Shown here in pieces: positions 25,968 to 32,670 of a DNA stretch of 36,721 nt. The DNA comes from a virus. The notes beneath the pieces were generated by a model. It had not been told where the DNA came from and did no database searches. It was given only the letters and a program-made list of their open reading frames with translations. The stretch lies in the IMG/VR virus record IMGVR_UViG_3300029908_000081, positions 1 through 36,721 of that record. The stretch is one strand, 5' to 3'. Position 1 is the first letter of the stretch; the number at the start of each line of letters is the position of its first letter. A program made the translations under genes and the position numbers.

Positions 25968-27533
25968 ATGGGATCGTTCATACCTCAAGGATTAAATACG
26001 TCAACCGGACAATATGGAGTTAATATTGACCCTGTAACCGGATTGCCTTTGGCAGCAGTAGTAGAAGTATTAAACGTATTACCTAGCACAACAGATGCTG
26101 CAAATTTTAGCGGTAGGACAATTTATGTTCCGTCAGCATCAGCGCTGTATGTCTTTAATAAGAATATAAATAATTGGTTAGTTTTAAATGGCACGAGTGT
26201 TATTATTGGGGCAGTTAATGGTTCTCCACCAACTACACCAACTCCTAGTGCAGGACAATTATATTTTGATACTGATACACAGGTGGTATTTTTATGGAAT
26301 GGTGTTATATGGTTGGCGATTGGCGGGGCGCTTGCAGCGGCTATTAAAACACAAGTTTATACTTCTGGCGGCACAGTATTTGCACTTGGTCAAACACAGC
26401 CCATTAGTAATGACTATGTAGAATTATTTTTAGATGGTATCAGACAAACTCCATCTTCTGATTATAACATCACTGGAAATACATTAATTACTACATCCAC
26501 GGTTCCTGTGGGTGTTACTGTATTGATTAGGGTTATGCAAACTGCCCCATTAGTACAAAATTCTCAAGTTTATTCAACTAGTGTTGTTGTTAATTATCCA
26601 ACCACCCCAAATACCACTTTTCCTTTGAGTGCGGTTGGCGTTGATCCTGCCTCGGTATTGGTATTCGTTAACGGGTCATTAAAAACATTATCTACAGATT
26701 ATTCAATTGTATCACAAAACACTTCGATTATATCCATTTTACAAATTGGAACAAGTGGAACATCTATTATTTTTAGAGCAACGACTTCTGTTCCTCATGG
26801 ACTGATTAATGGAAATCAAACAATGATTGTGGGGGGCATTACCCCGTTTAATAATAATGTTGTTACGATTACTAATGTGTCTTCTTCAGTAACTTTTGAT
26901 TTTATATTATCAACAATGGTGACAAGCGCCACCCCTTCACCGGCATTATATTTTTATCCGCCTACTCAATCTGATGCTATTGTGTTTACTAGCGCATTAA
27001 GTAATGGTAATAAATTTATTGCGAAATATTTTAAGTCGGTTGTTCCGGGTGGAAATGTTGGTGAGATTAATATCTTGCAAAGCACCGGAAGTGGTATTTC
27101 GCTCAATGCCGGTAAAACTGGAGCCTCACTATTGGTTAAATCATTAGTTCAAGGAACTAATGTGTCATTAATAGATAGTGGTACTAGTATTCAAATAAAT
27201 GCCGAACTAAACAGTGGGTATCTTAACCGGGTTGGGATAAATGTAAATTATTATACACCGAGTTCAAATACCGATTATGTCGGAGTAGCTAATACAACAT
27301 CTCAGGTTATTATTGATTTATCAAGTATTATTACTGGTTCGCCAGTTTCTTCTGGACGAACCCTAACAATCAAGGATGAAAGCGGCGGCGCTGGCACTAA
27401 TAATATAGTAATTAATTTTGGTGCTAATGTACATCTCGATGGGCTTAGTTCTTATAGTATCACCCAAAATTATGGATATGTTAAATTAATAACTGACGGA
27501 TACAATTGGTTTAAAATTGGCGATGGTAATTAA
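25968..27533 (+). CDS. Tail fibre protein with repeated beta modules
   Basis: A 521-residue virion protein. The N-terminal ~115 residues are fibre-like (VPSASALYVFNKNINNWLVL, then TPSAGQLYFDTDTQVVFLWN). The middle has at least two modules of the type seen in the gp6-like and giant proteins: FLDGIRQTPSSDYNITGNTL near 151-170 and VFVNGSLKTLSTDYSIVSQN near 229-248. Near 365 there is a beta stretch (LQSTGSGISLNAGKTGASLL) and the C-terminus ends with INFGANVHLDGLSSYSITQN, then YNWFKIGDGN, a form common at the ends of fibre proteins. It probably acts in adsorption; no lysis or lyase motif is seen. Late box and good ribosome site precede it. Confidence 0.75.
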   Translation: MGSFIPQGLNTSTGQYGVNIDPVTGLPLAAVVEVLNVLPSTTDAANFSGRTIYVPSASALYVFNKNINNWLVLNGTSVIIGAVNGSPPTTPTPSAGQLYFDTDTQVVFLWNGVIWLAIGGALAAAIKTQVYTSGGTVFALGQTQPISNDYVELFLDGIRQTPSSDYNITGNTLITTSTVPVGVTVLIRVMQTAPLVQNSQVYSTSVVVNYPTTPNTTFPLSAVGVDPASVLVFVNGSLKTLSTDYSIVSQNTSIISILQIGTSGTSIIFRATTSVPHGLINGNQTMIVGGITPFNNNVVTITNVSSSVTFDFILSTMVTSATPSPALYFYPPTQSDAIVFTSALSNGNKFIAKYFKSVVPGGNVGEINILQSTGSGISLNAGKTGASLLVKSLVQGTNVSLIDSGTSIQINAELNSGYLNRVGINVNYYTPSSNTDYVGVANTTSQVIIDLSSIITGSPVSSGRTLTIKDESGGAGTNNIVINFGANVHLDGLSSYSITQNYGYVKLITDGYNWFKIGDGN

Positions 27534-27534
27534 T

Positions 27535-27542
27535 AATAAATA
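27535..27542 (+). promoter_or_regulatory. Late-type promoter box AATAAATA
   Basis: AATAAATA two bases after the fibre stop, 17 bases before the ATG at 27560, with ribosome site AAGGAAA between. Same core and spacing as the boxes at 24405, 25940 and 28805. Confidence 0.5.
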
Positions 27543-27559
27543 GATATAAGGAAATTAAT

Positions 27560-28795
27560 ATGACGACTCGCGCATCTGGCTCTGTTTTAAACTTAACCAA
27601 CCCAACCATCACCGATATTAAAATAGTTGGTCCAAATTCTTATATTGATAATACCGTTATTGGTAGCACTGTTCCAAATTCAGGAACCTTTTCAAGCAAT
27701 AATATTACGGGCGCTGCTGGCACTGTTAGAGGAACAGTAATGTCAACGATAGTGTATTCTGCTAATCTTGCTAGATGGAGTGTTTGTGCTAATTCCGATG
27801 CAGAAACCGGTTCAAATACCGGGTCTAATTTCATTTTATCGCGATACAATGATGCTGGTGTTTTTATTGATAACCCATTAACTATTAATAGAGCAACCGG
27901 AATTGTTAACTTTTCTAACCCCCCGACTGTAGCGGGGGGTCCTTATCTTCAAACTATTACTCTTGTTTTCCCGCCGCAGACGACATATTACGTGGACTTT
28001 AATGCTGGTAGTGATCTTACTGGGGACGGACTGACATCTAGCACCCCTTGGAGAAGCTTACAACATGCAATTAATACTGTTTCGAGCCGTTATGTCTATT
28101 CTGGTTTAATAACTATCCAATGTGCCAATGGTACATATACATGTGCGCCAGAGGAGATGGCTTGTGAAATTGGTCCCTCCCAAATCGCTGAGTGGAAAAT
28201 CACCGGTAATCCCACAAATCCGTCCTATTGTTATATTGATGCATCTGCCGTCGGCGCGCGGGGATTTTCATCAACACATGGTTTCGTGTTGATTGATGGA
28301 TTTCAGGTAAAAGTCTACTATGAAGCTTACGTTGCCAACACTGGATCATTAGTGATAGTATCAAATTGTAATGCTATCGGAACACAACCCCTTCAATCGG
28401 CAGCTTTTGTAGCGTATGCTAACGGGCAATTGTGTTTGCAGGGCGTTGATGGCGGAACTGTCCTTTCAACACTTACCATGTCAGGAAGTTTTTTGTGCGG
28501 GATTCTTGCTTCTGAAGCAGGATTTGTCCAAGTTGGATGGAATGATGTTTCCGTCGCGAGTCCTGTTAACTTTGTACTTTCATCACCTTCTTTTACAACG
28601 GCATTTGCTCAAGCGCAATCAAATGGTTTTATTGCTTTTCAACCGGGGATGGTCTCATTCTATGGTGCAGCTACAGGACCAAAATTTTTTGTTTCGTCGA
28701 ATGGGGTTGTGGGTACTAATGGACAATCGACGGGCTATTTGCCGGGAAGTGTTACCCCGGTAGGACCATGGTCCACTGGCGGTCAATATGTTTAA
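27560..28795 (+). CDS. Tailspike-like protein with right-handed beta-helix domain
   Basis: A 411-residue protein. Residues 1-~125 are an attachment-type region. At about 139 begins a motif typical of parallel beta-helix proteins of the DUF1565 or pectate-lyase-like type: YYVDFNAGSDLTGDGLTSST, then PWRSLQHAINTV. Short alternating strands follow to the end (ITIQCANGTYTC, GFVLIDGFQVKVY, GSLVIVSNCNA), and the C-terminus STGYLPGSVTPVGPWSTGGQ is a common last segment of such spikes. The likely role is binding or cleaving a host surface glycan; I cannot identify catalytic residues. Seven or more cysteines are unusual next to the Cys-poor neighbours. It lies between the fibre and an assembly-like gene. 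Confidence 0.8.
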   Translation: MTTRASGSVLNLTNPTITDIKIVGPNSYIDNTVIGSTVPNSGTFSSNNITGAAGTVRGTVMSTIVYSANLARWSVCANSDAETGSNTGSNFILSRYNDAGVFIDNPLTINRATGIVNFSNPPTVAGGPYLQTITLVFPPQTTYYVDFNAGSDLTGDGLTSSTPWRSLQHAINTVSSRYVYSGLITIQCANGTYTCAPEEMACEIGPSQIAEWKITGNPTNPSYCYIDASAVGARGFSSTHGFVLIDGFQVKVYYEAYVANTGSLVIVSNCNAIGTQPLQSAAFVAYANGQLCLQGVDGGTVLSTLTMSGSFLCGILASEAGFVQVGWNDVSVASPVNFVLSSPSFTTAFAQAQSNGFIAFQPGMVSFYGAATGPKFFVSSNGVVGTNGQSTGYLPGSVTPVGPWSTGGQYV

Positions 28796-28804
28796 AAATA
28801 TGGA

Positions 28805-28812
28805 TTTAAATA
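28805..28812 (+). promoter_or_regulatory. Late-type promoter box TTTAAATA
   Basis: TTTAAATA 19 bases before the ATG at 28832, ribosome site AAAAAGGA between. It matches the T4 box at seven of eight positions. Confidence 0.45.
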
Positions 28813-28831
28813 GAAATAAAAAGGACGATAA

Positions 28832-29425
28832 ATGAGAACACCTACTAACATTTACACACCCCTCGCGTGGTATTGGAAAGGTCCAATTGGCATATTTTCG
28901 TCAGCAGATATGAGGTTAGTACCTGAAACTGATGCTAATTATCAAGCATTTCTTAGTGCCAGAGGGGGAGTATCACCATGGCCCACGGACAGTAATGGTG
29001 AGCAAACCATTGCGGCGCTTGATGGAGTGCTTGCCCAATACGGGCTTTCGACGGGATTGGCGATTGCTACTCTATCACAACTTCAAGATTATGCAGGTAG
29101 TAAAGTTTTATCTCTTTTGTCTGCAATGAGACTTTATACAGTGGATGGTGCAACGATTAAATCAGACAGTACTGTTGGAACTATTACCCACTTACTCGCT
29201 TTATCAACGTGGGGACAAAGCAATCCGACTGCTACTGACAATTGGATTGCTAACGATTGGAGCAGCACTCCTGTTACTGGGGCACAATTTGTAGCGTTAG
29301 CGCCACTTGTAGGGGCTTATGCGCAATTGATTTATGGCACCGAACTTAACATGGTATTGGCACAAATTACCGCAGGAACAATCACTACTACCGCCCAAAT
29401 CGATAGTTTCGCGTGGACCTTGTGA
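28832..29425 (+). CDS. Tail fibre assembly-like protein
   Basis: A 197-residue protein following the fibre and spike genes, the usual place of fibre chaperones. The N-terminal part fits fibre-assembly-type proteins: VPETDANYQAFLSARGGVSP, WPTDSNGEQTIAALDGVLAQ, then YGLSTGLAIATLSQLQDYAG with the K of SKVLSLL. The order 'vP.tdanYqaFla.Gg.p..P...g..T..ald.vL..yGL' and the following LQDYA..K helix recall DUF4376-like proteins. The C-terminal half is helical and Ala-rich. It is probably needed to fold or attach the spike or fibre; it could instead be a virion subunit. It shares the late-box arrangement of its neighbours. Confidence 0.65.
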   Translation: MRTPTNIYTPLAWYWKGPIGIFSSADMRLVPETDANYQAFLSARGGVSPWPTDSNGEQTIAALDGVLAQYGLSTGLAIATLSQLQDYAGSKVLSLLSAMRLYTVDGATIKSDSTVGTITHLLALSTWGQSNPTATDNWIANDWSSTPVTGAQFVALAPLVGAYAQLIYGTELNMVLAQITAGTITTTAQIDSFAWTL

Positions 29426-29432
29426 TTTTTAA

Positions 29433-29461
29433 TTGACATCAGATAGAATTTGACATACAAT
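29433..29461 (+). promoter_or_regulatory. Strong host sigma-70-type promoter
   Basis: TTGACA (29433-29438), 17-base spacer, TACAAT (29456-29461). The -35 is the perfect consensus and the -10 matches five of six, with ideal spacing. The -10 box ends 6 bases before the ATG at 29468, so transcription should begin at the start codon. No ribosome site exists upstream of the ATG. Confidence 0.75.
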
Positions 29462-29467
29462 AGTAAT

Positions 29468-30763
29468 ATGTCAAATTCTATCATTATTTCACAGGGAAAT
29501 TGTTTAATTTTAATGATTGGTCCATCCGGCTCTGGTAAATCTACCATGGCGGCTGATTTATTTTATCCATTTGAGATAATTTCTCCCGACAATTTACGTC
29601 TTGAACTCACTTACGATTTTAAAAGACAGGACAAAAACGAGGAAGTGTTCATAGAGGTGCGCCGACGCCTTGAAACGCGCCTTAAATTAGGATTGCGCGC
29701 AATGATTGATGCAACTAATTTAAGTTTTAAAGAGCGTAAGCCGTTTGTAGAGTTGGCAAACCAATTCAATTGCGACATATTTTATATCGTTGTCAACCGT
29801 CCTCTTATAGAAAAAGAGGCTACGGCGGGTTGGCGTGAAAATGTTATGAACGAGAATGGGGTCAGTCTTATAGTGAGGCATGAAGAAAAGTTTGTTAATA
29901 ATGAGGTTAACATTCTGAATGGTGATAATATTGCGGGTATTAGAGTGATTGATACCCGTGTTGATGCAGTAAAGGCGATTGATATGAAAAAGTACCACCC
30001 GGATTACACCGAATTGCTAAAAGAGTATAACACCGTTCGTATTATCGCGGACGTTCATGGTAACATTGATGGTCTTAATCAGGTATTGGACGCGCCGGAA
30101 GGAACGTTCTTTATCTTTTTAGGAGATATTGTTGACTACGGTGATAATATCATTGAGTGTCTCGATAAGGTTTATGATTTGGTTAATCGTGGTCGCGCAC
30201 TGTCTGTGCGTGGCAACCATGAGAAGAAGATTGCAGTTCTTATCAAATATCATAAAGAACATGGTGATTTTGGTAAGAAGCAAGTGTCTACCGGAGTTAA
30301 AGCAACTTTTGACCAAGTATGGACATTGGATAAAGACGCTTCTGATCGGTGGTTCTCAAATGCTCTGGCGTTTGAGAATCTTTGCCCTGACTATATCAGG
30401 TTTGCAAACGTCCTGTTAACGCATGGCGCTTGTCATCCTGATATGTGGAAAAACAATAGTTTTAGATTGTTTCAGGGATCGAAAGCTGAAAGCTTCGCTA
30501 TGTATGGTCAAACTACCGGTGAATTTATCGACGGATATCCTGTTAGAATCTATGATTGGGTTGATCTTATTCCGCCTGATCACAAAGTTATCGTTGGACA
30601 TGATATTCGTAGCAAGGAAGCTCCTTTAACTTATAAAGGAGCGCTCGGTGGCGAAGTCACTTTTCTTGATACCGGTAGCTCGAAAGGCGGAAAGTTAAGC
30701 TGGATTGATGGTTTTATTGATGAATCGAATAAATTTGTTGTGAAGGGTATGGAAAGCGTTTAA
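29468..30763 (+). CDS. Polynucleotide kinase / calcineurin-like phosphatase (bacterial Pnkp-type end-healing enzyme without ligase)
   Basis: A 431-residue bifunctional nucleic-acid repair protein. The N-terminal kinase has Walker A GPSGSGKST (18-26), SPDNLR (39-44) and DATNLSF (81-87), the set of 5' polynucleotide kinases. The C-terminal metallophosphoesterase has Asp195 and His197 in IADVHGN, GDIVDYG (219-225), RGNHEK (248-253), THGACHP (318-324), VGHDIR (376-381) and FLDTG (399-403). Kinase plus calcineurin-type phosphatase is the arrangement of bacterial Pnkp; T4 Pnkp instead uses a HAD phosphatase. It would heal RNA or DNA ends (3' phosphate removed, 5' OH phosphorylated). A TTG frame start at 29450 lies inside the promoter, so ATG 29468 is preferred. 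No ligase gene is visible in the window. Confidence 0.88.
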   Translation: MSNSIIISQGNCLILMIGPSGSGKSTMAADLFYPFEIISPDNLRLELTYDFKRQDKNEEVFIEVRRRLETRLKLGLRAMIDATNLSFKERKPFVELANQFNCDIFYIVVNRPLIEKEATAGWRENVMNENGVSLIVRHEEKFVNNEVNILNGDNIAGIRVIDTRVDAVKAIDMKKYHPDYTELLKEYNTVRIIADVHGNIDGLNQVLDAPEGTFFIFLGDIVDYGDNIIECLDKVYDLVNRGRALSVRGNHEKKIAVLIKYHKEHGDFGKKQVSTGVKATFDQVWTLDKDASDRWFSNALAFENLCPDYIRFANVLLTHGACHPDMWKNNSFRLFQGSKAESFAMYGQTTGEFIDGYPVRIYDWVDLIPPDHKVIVGHDIRSKEAPLTYKGALGGEVTFLDTGSSKGGKLSWIDGFIDESNKFVVKGMESV

Positions 30764-30769
30764 ACCGGG

Positions 30770-30801
30770 TTTTAATTTATATAAATATATATAAATTAAA
30801 A
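30770..30801 (+). promoter_or_regulatory. Inverted repeat overlapping a late promoter
   Basis: TTTTAATTTATAT (30770-30782) and ATATAAATTAAAA (30789-30801) pair perfectly (13 bp, all A/T), loop AAATAT. The TATAAATA box spans arm and loop, so RNA started there lacks the 5' arm, like the arrangement at 16058-16103. The stem is weak in A/T only, and simple low complexity could explain it. Confidence 0.45.
30780..30787 (+). promoter_or_regulatory. T4-type late promoter box TATAAATA
   Basis: Exact T4 late box, 29 bases before the ATG at 30817, with ribosome site AAAAAGGA between. It suggests late expression of the small DNA-binding-like protein. Confidence 0.6.
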
Positions 30802-30816
30802 TAAAAAGGAATTTAA

Positions 30817-31119
30817 ATGGCGTACTCATATGCAACAGAAAGAAAGATTAAGGCTATAGAACAACATCATGGCGAAGACTGGAAAACTGTAATAGGTGAT
30901 CTGAGCATTGATGCGGCATACAATCTTTTGGTTAATGATAACCGTAAGCATTTGTATTGCCGCATCTCTTCAGATACTAAAAAACAGTTAGATGAAATGA
31001 CAGATAGTTATGGTGTAAAAATTGCACATTTTATAGAAGTCTTGGTTGAAAAAGAATATAAAAATTTCAAAGATAAGAAACAAAAAGAAATGTCTAACAT
31101 GCTCGAACAATTTACTTAA
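30817..31119 (+). CDS. Small protein with ribbon-helix-helix-like C-terminal half
   Basis: A 100-residue protein. Residues about 47-85 fit a ribbon-helix-helix fold: a strand (LYCRISS), a helix (DTKKQLDEMTDSYG) and a second helix (KIAHFIEVLVEKEYKNF), the Arc/MetJ plan of DNA-binding dimers. The first 45 residues are a separate helical part (KIKAIEQHHGEDWKTVIGDL). The C-terminus is charged and likely exposed. It might be a transcription regulator, sitting just upstream of the MoxR/VWA pair. The fold call comes from pattern only; sequence identity to a known family is not claimed. Start is supported by ribosome site AAAAAGGA 7 bases upstream. Confidence 0.65.
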   Translation: MAYSYATERKIKAIEQHHGEDWKTVIGDLSIDAAYNLLVNDNRKHLYCRISSDTKKQLDEMTDSYGVKIAHFIEVLVEKEYKNFKDKKQKEMSNMLEQFT

Positions 31120-31175
31120 AAGAGATTATGTATTTGGGATTGTGGTAAAAAAAGATGGTTATGGAATAATGGTAG

Positions 31176-31203
31176 TTGACTTAGTTATATAAAGCGTGAT
31201 ACT
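31176..31203 (+). promoter_or_regulatory. Host sigma-70-type promoter of the MoxR/VWA genes
   Basis: TTGACT (31176-31181), 16-base spacer, GATACT (31198-31203). The -35 matches five of six and the -10 four of six. It is the only candidate in the 106-base gap, and no TAAATA box is present there, in contrast to the virion genes. Confidence 0.45.
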
Positions 31204-31218
31204 CTATTTTTAATAGAG
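31202..31218 (+). promoter_or_regulatory. Leader hairpin overlapping the ribosome site of the MoxR gene
   Basis: CTCTATT (31202-31208), loop TTT, AATAGAG (31212-31218): seven perfect pairs. The ribosome site AGAGGA (31215-31220) is partly inside the 3' arm, 5 bases before ATG 31226. The predicted RNA start, about 31209-31210, may exclude the 5' arm, so only RNA from further upstream would be affected. Confidence 0.4.
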
Positions 31219-31225
31219 GATCACA

Positions 31226-31450
31226 ATGGTAAAAAAGACTCCCACTGAGAAAGAACAATCAAAAACTACAGTTTCTCCTTCTGAATTATTACAAATTATT
31301 GATTATATTTGCTCCCCATACGATAAAGCGGATCGGAAGTTTAAAAAAAGCGCCGCCGTAATGATTTGGGGTAAGCCCGGCATTGGAAAAACGGATATTG
31401 TTAAAACGTATGCAGCCGCACGTGGTAGACGGTTGGTTGCCTCAATTTGA
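31226..31450 (+). CDS. MoxR-like AAA+ ATPase, N-terminal fragment before a frameshift
   Basis: The first 74 codons of a MoxR-type ATPase. It carries the Walker A loop (MIWGKPGIGKTDIVK, GKPGIGKT at 49-56) and the following helix TYAAARGRRLV, then stops at TGA 31448-31450. The rest of the ATPase continues in the +1 frame without a new start or ribosome site. The ribosome site AGAGGA and the upstream promoter look intact. MoxR ATPases act as chaperone-like remodelers, usually with a VWA protein, and one follows here. Whether the break is a mutation, an assembly error or a programmed frameshift is open (see the next entry). Confidence 0.8.
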   Translation: MVKKTPTEKEQSKTTVSPSELLQIIDYICSPYDKADRKFKKSAAVMIWGKPGIGKTDIVKTYAAARGRRLVASI

Positions 31451-32669
31451 CCCGGTTGATATTAAAGGCATTCCGATAAGATTTCCCGATGGTACCGTAA
31501 AATGGGTGCCCTCATCATACTTGCCGCAAATGCGTACTGTATTGGTTAATGCGAATAATATCAAACATGAAATTAAATTACCTTGGAAATATGCAGAAGA
31601 TTTACAAATCTTGGTGTACAACGAAGCCAATGAATTGGTTTTTTCCGAAAATGATGGAGACGTGCCGAATTTTGACACGGCTGAATTTTCAGCTAATGTG
31701 CATTGGGAATATAATGGTGAGGAATGGGTAGTCTCGGTATTAGTGAAAAACGAATTACCTGAACACAAAACCTATAGAGTTGTCATAGCTGATAAAGCTG
31801 TGATATTCTTGGATGAATTGAGCGCCGCTGATCCCGCTACGCAAAACGCAGCGCTTCAATTAGTGTTAGATAAACGCATCAATGAATATGAAGTTCCTTA
31901 TAATGTTCCTATGATCGGTGCTGGTAACGGTGAAGGTGATGGCGCGTTTGTTCAAGGAATGTCGTTACCATTAGCAAACCGCTTCGGTCATTTCACTTTA
32001 GTCGAAGACCTTGAGGATTGGTTGGCTTGGGCTATGTATGCTGGAATCTCTCCTGCTATATGGGGTTATATAAAATGGCGTGGTAAAAGCGCTCTTATGG
32101 ACTTTAATCCAGAAACTATCACTAATGAAGAATACGGGTTCCGAACCCCTCGCTCTTGGGCGTCTTTCTCGGCACAGTTGATGTCAGGTAAAAAAGGCGA
32201 AGGATTGCGTAGTCTGCCTGATAATTGTGTTAACGCGGTTGCTACAGGATTTATTGGAAGGATAGGAGCTACTGAATTTAAGGCATACTTAGACACCCAC
32301 GATTTACTTCCTGATACCGATGATGTTTTAGATGGTAAAATCATAGAAATTGATGAAAAAGTAAGAAAGAGTCACATGTGGGGATTTGTTGTTGCGCTTG
32401 GGCAAAAACTCAAAGATAGGTATGACAAATATTATGATAAAACCAAGGGCGCTAAAGGACAATGTAAAGAATGGAATGATACTGCTGCCAATGTGATTTA
32501 TTTTATAAATCATGGTTTGGAAGGCGATATCGCAAGTTTTTTTCTATATCTAGTCACGGTAGTTTATGAAATAAGAGCGGCAACTTTTAATCAAGCAAAT
32601 CCTCCAGAATTTGACCGGTTCACTGATCGATATGGGCTTGTTTTCGCGAGGGCGGTAAAGGCACGATAA
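31431..32669 (+). CDS. MoxR-like AAA+ ATPase, main part in the +1 frame
   Basis: The +1 frame is open from 31383, but family-like sequence begins near 31431: WLPQFDPVDIKGIPIRFPDG (in MoxR proteins this follows the Walker A helix by about ten residues). Later come Walker B AVIFLDELSAADPATQNA, QLVLDKRINEYEVP, sensor 1 MIGAGNGEGDG and an arginine-finger-type PLANRFGHF, then a helical lid and C-terminus to about residue 428 of the frame. No credible start lies near the beginning; the first ATG is at 31530. With the N-terminal fragment it would make a protein of about 481 residues. GGTTGGTTG (31431-31439) at the junction is a short direct repeat, a likely deletion point. The stop is one base before the VWA gene. 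Confidence 0.8.
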   Translation, partial: GWLPQFDPVDIKGIPIRFPDGTVKWVPSSYLPQMRTVLVNANNIKHEIKLPWKYAEDLQILVYNEANELVFSENDGDVPNFDTAEFSANVHWEYNGEEWVVSVLVKNELPEHKTYRVVIADKAVIFLDELSAADPATQNAALQLVLDKRINEYEVPYNVPMIGAGNGEGDGAFVQGMSLPLANRFGHFTLVEDLEDWLAWAMYAGISPAIWGYIKWRGKSALMDFNPETITNEEYGFRTPRSWASFSAQLMSGKKGEGLRSLPDNCVNAVATGFIGRIGATEFKAYLDTHDLLPDTDDVLDGKIIEIDEKVRKSHMWGFVVALGQKLKDRYDKYYDKTKGAKGQCKEWNDTAANVIYFINHGLEGDIASFFLYLVTVVYEIRAATFNQANPPEFDRFTDRYGLVFARAVKAR

Positions 32670-32670
32670 T

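Noticed and set aside
29450-29467. TTG start six codons upstream of the kinase/phosphatase
   Set aside because: It lies inside the spacer and -10 box of the strong promoter, so the RNA would not include it.
31383-31430. TTG start and first 16 codons of the +1 frame of the MoxR gene
   Set aside because: This stretch overlaps the Walker A helix coding region in the other frame and shows no family resemblance or ribosome site.
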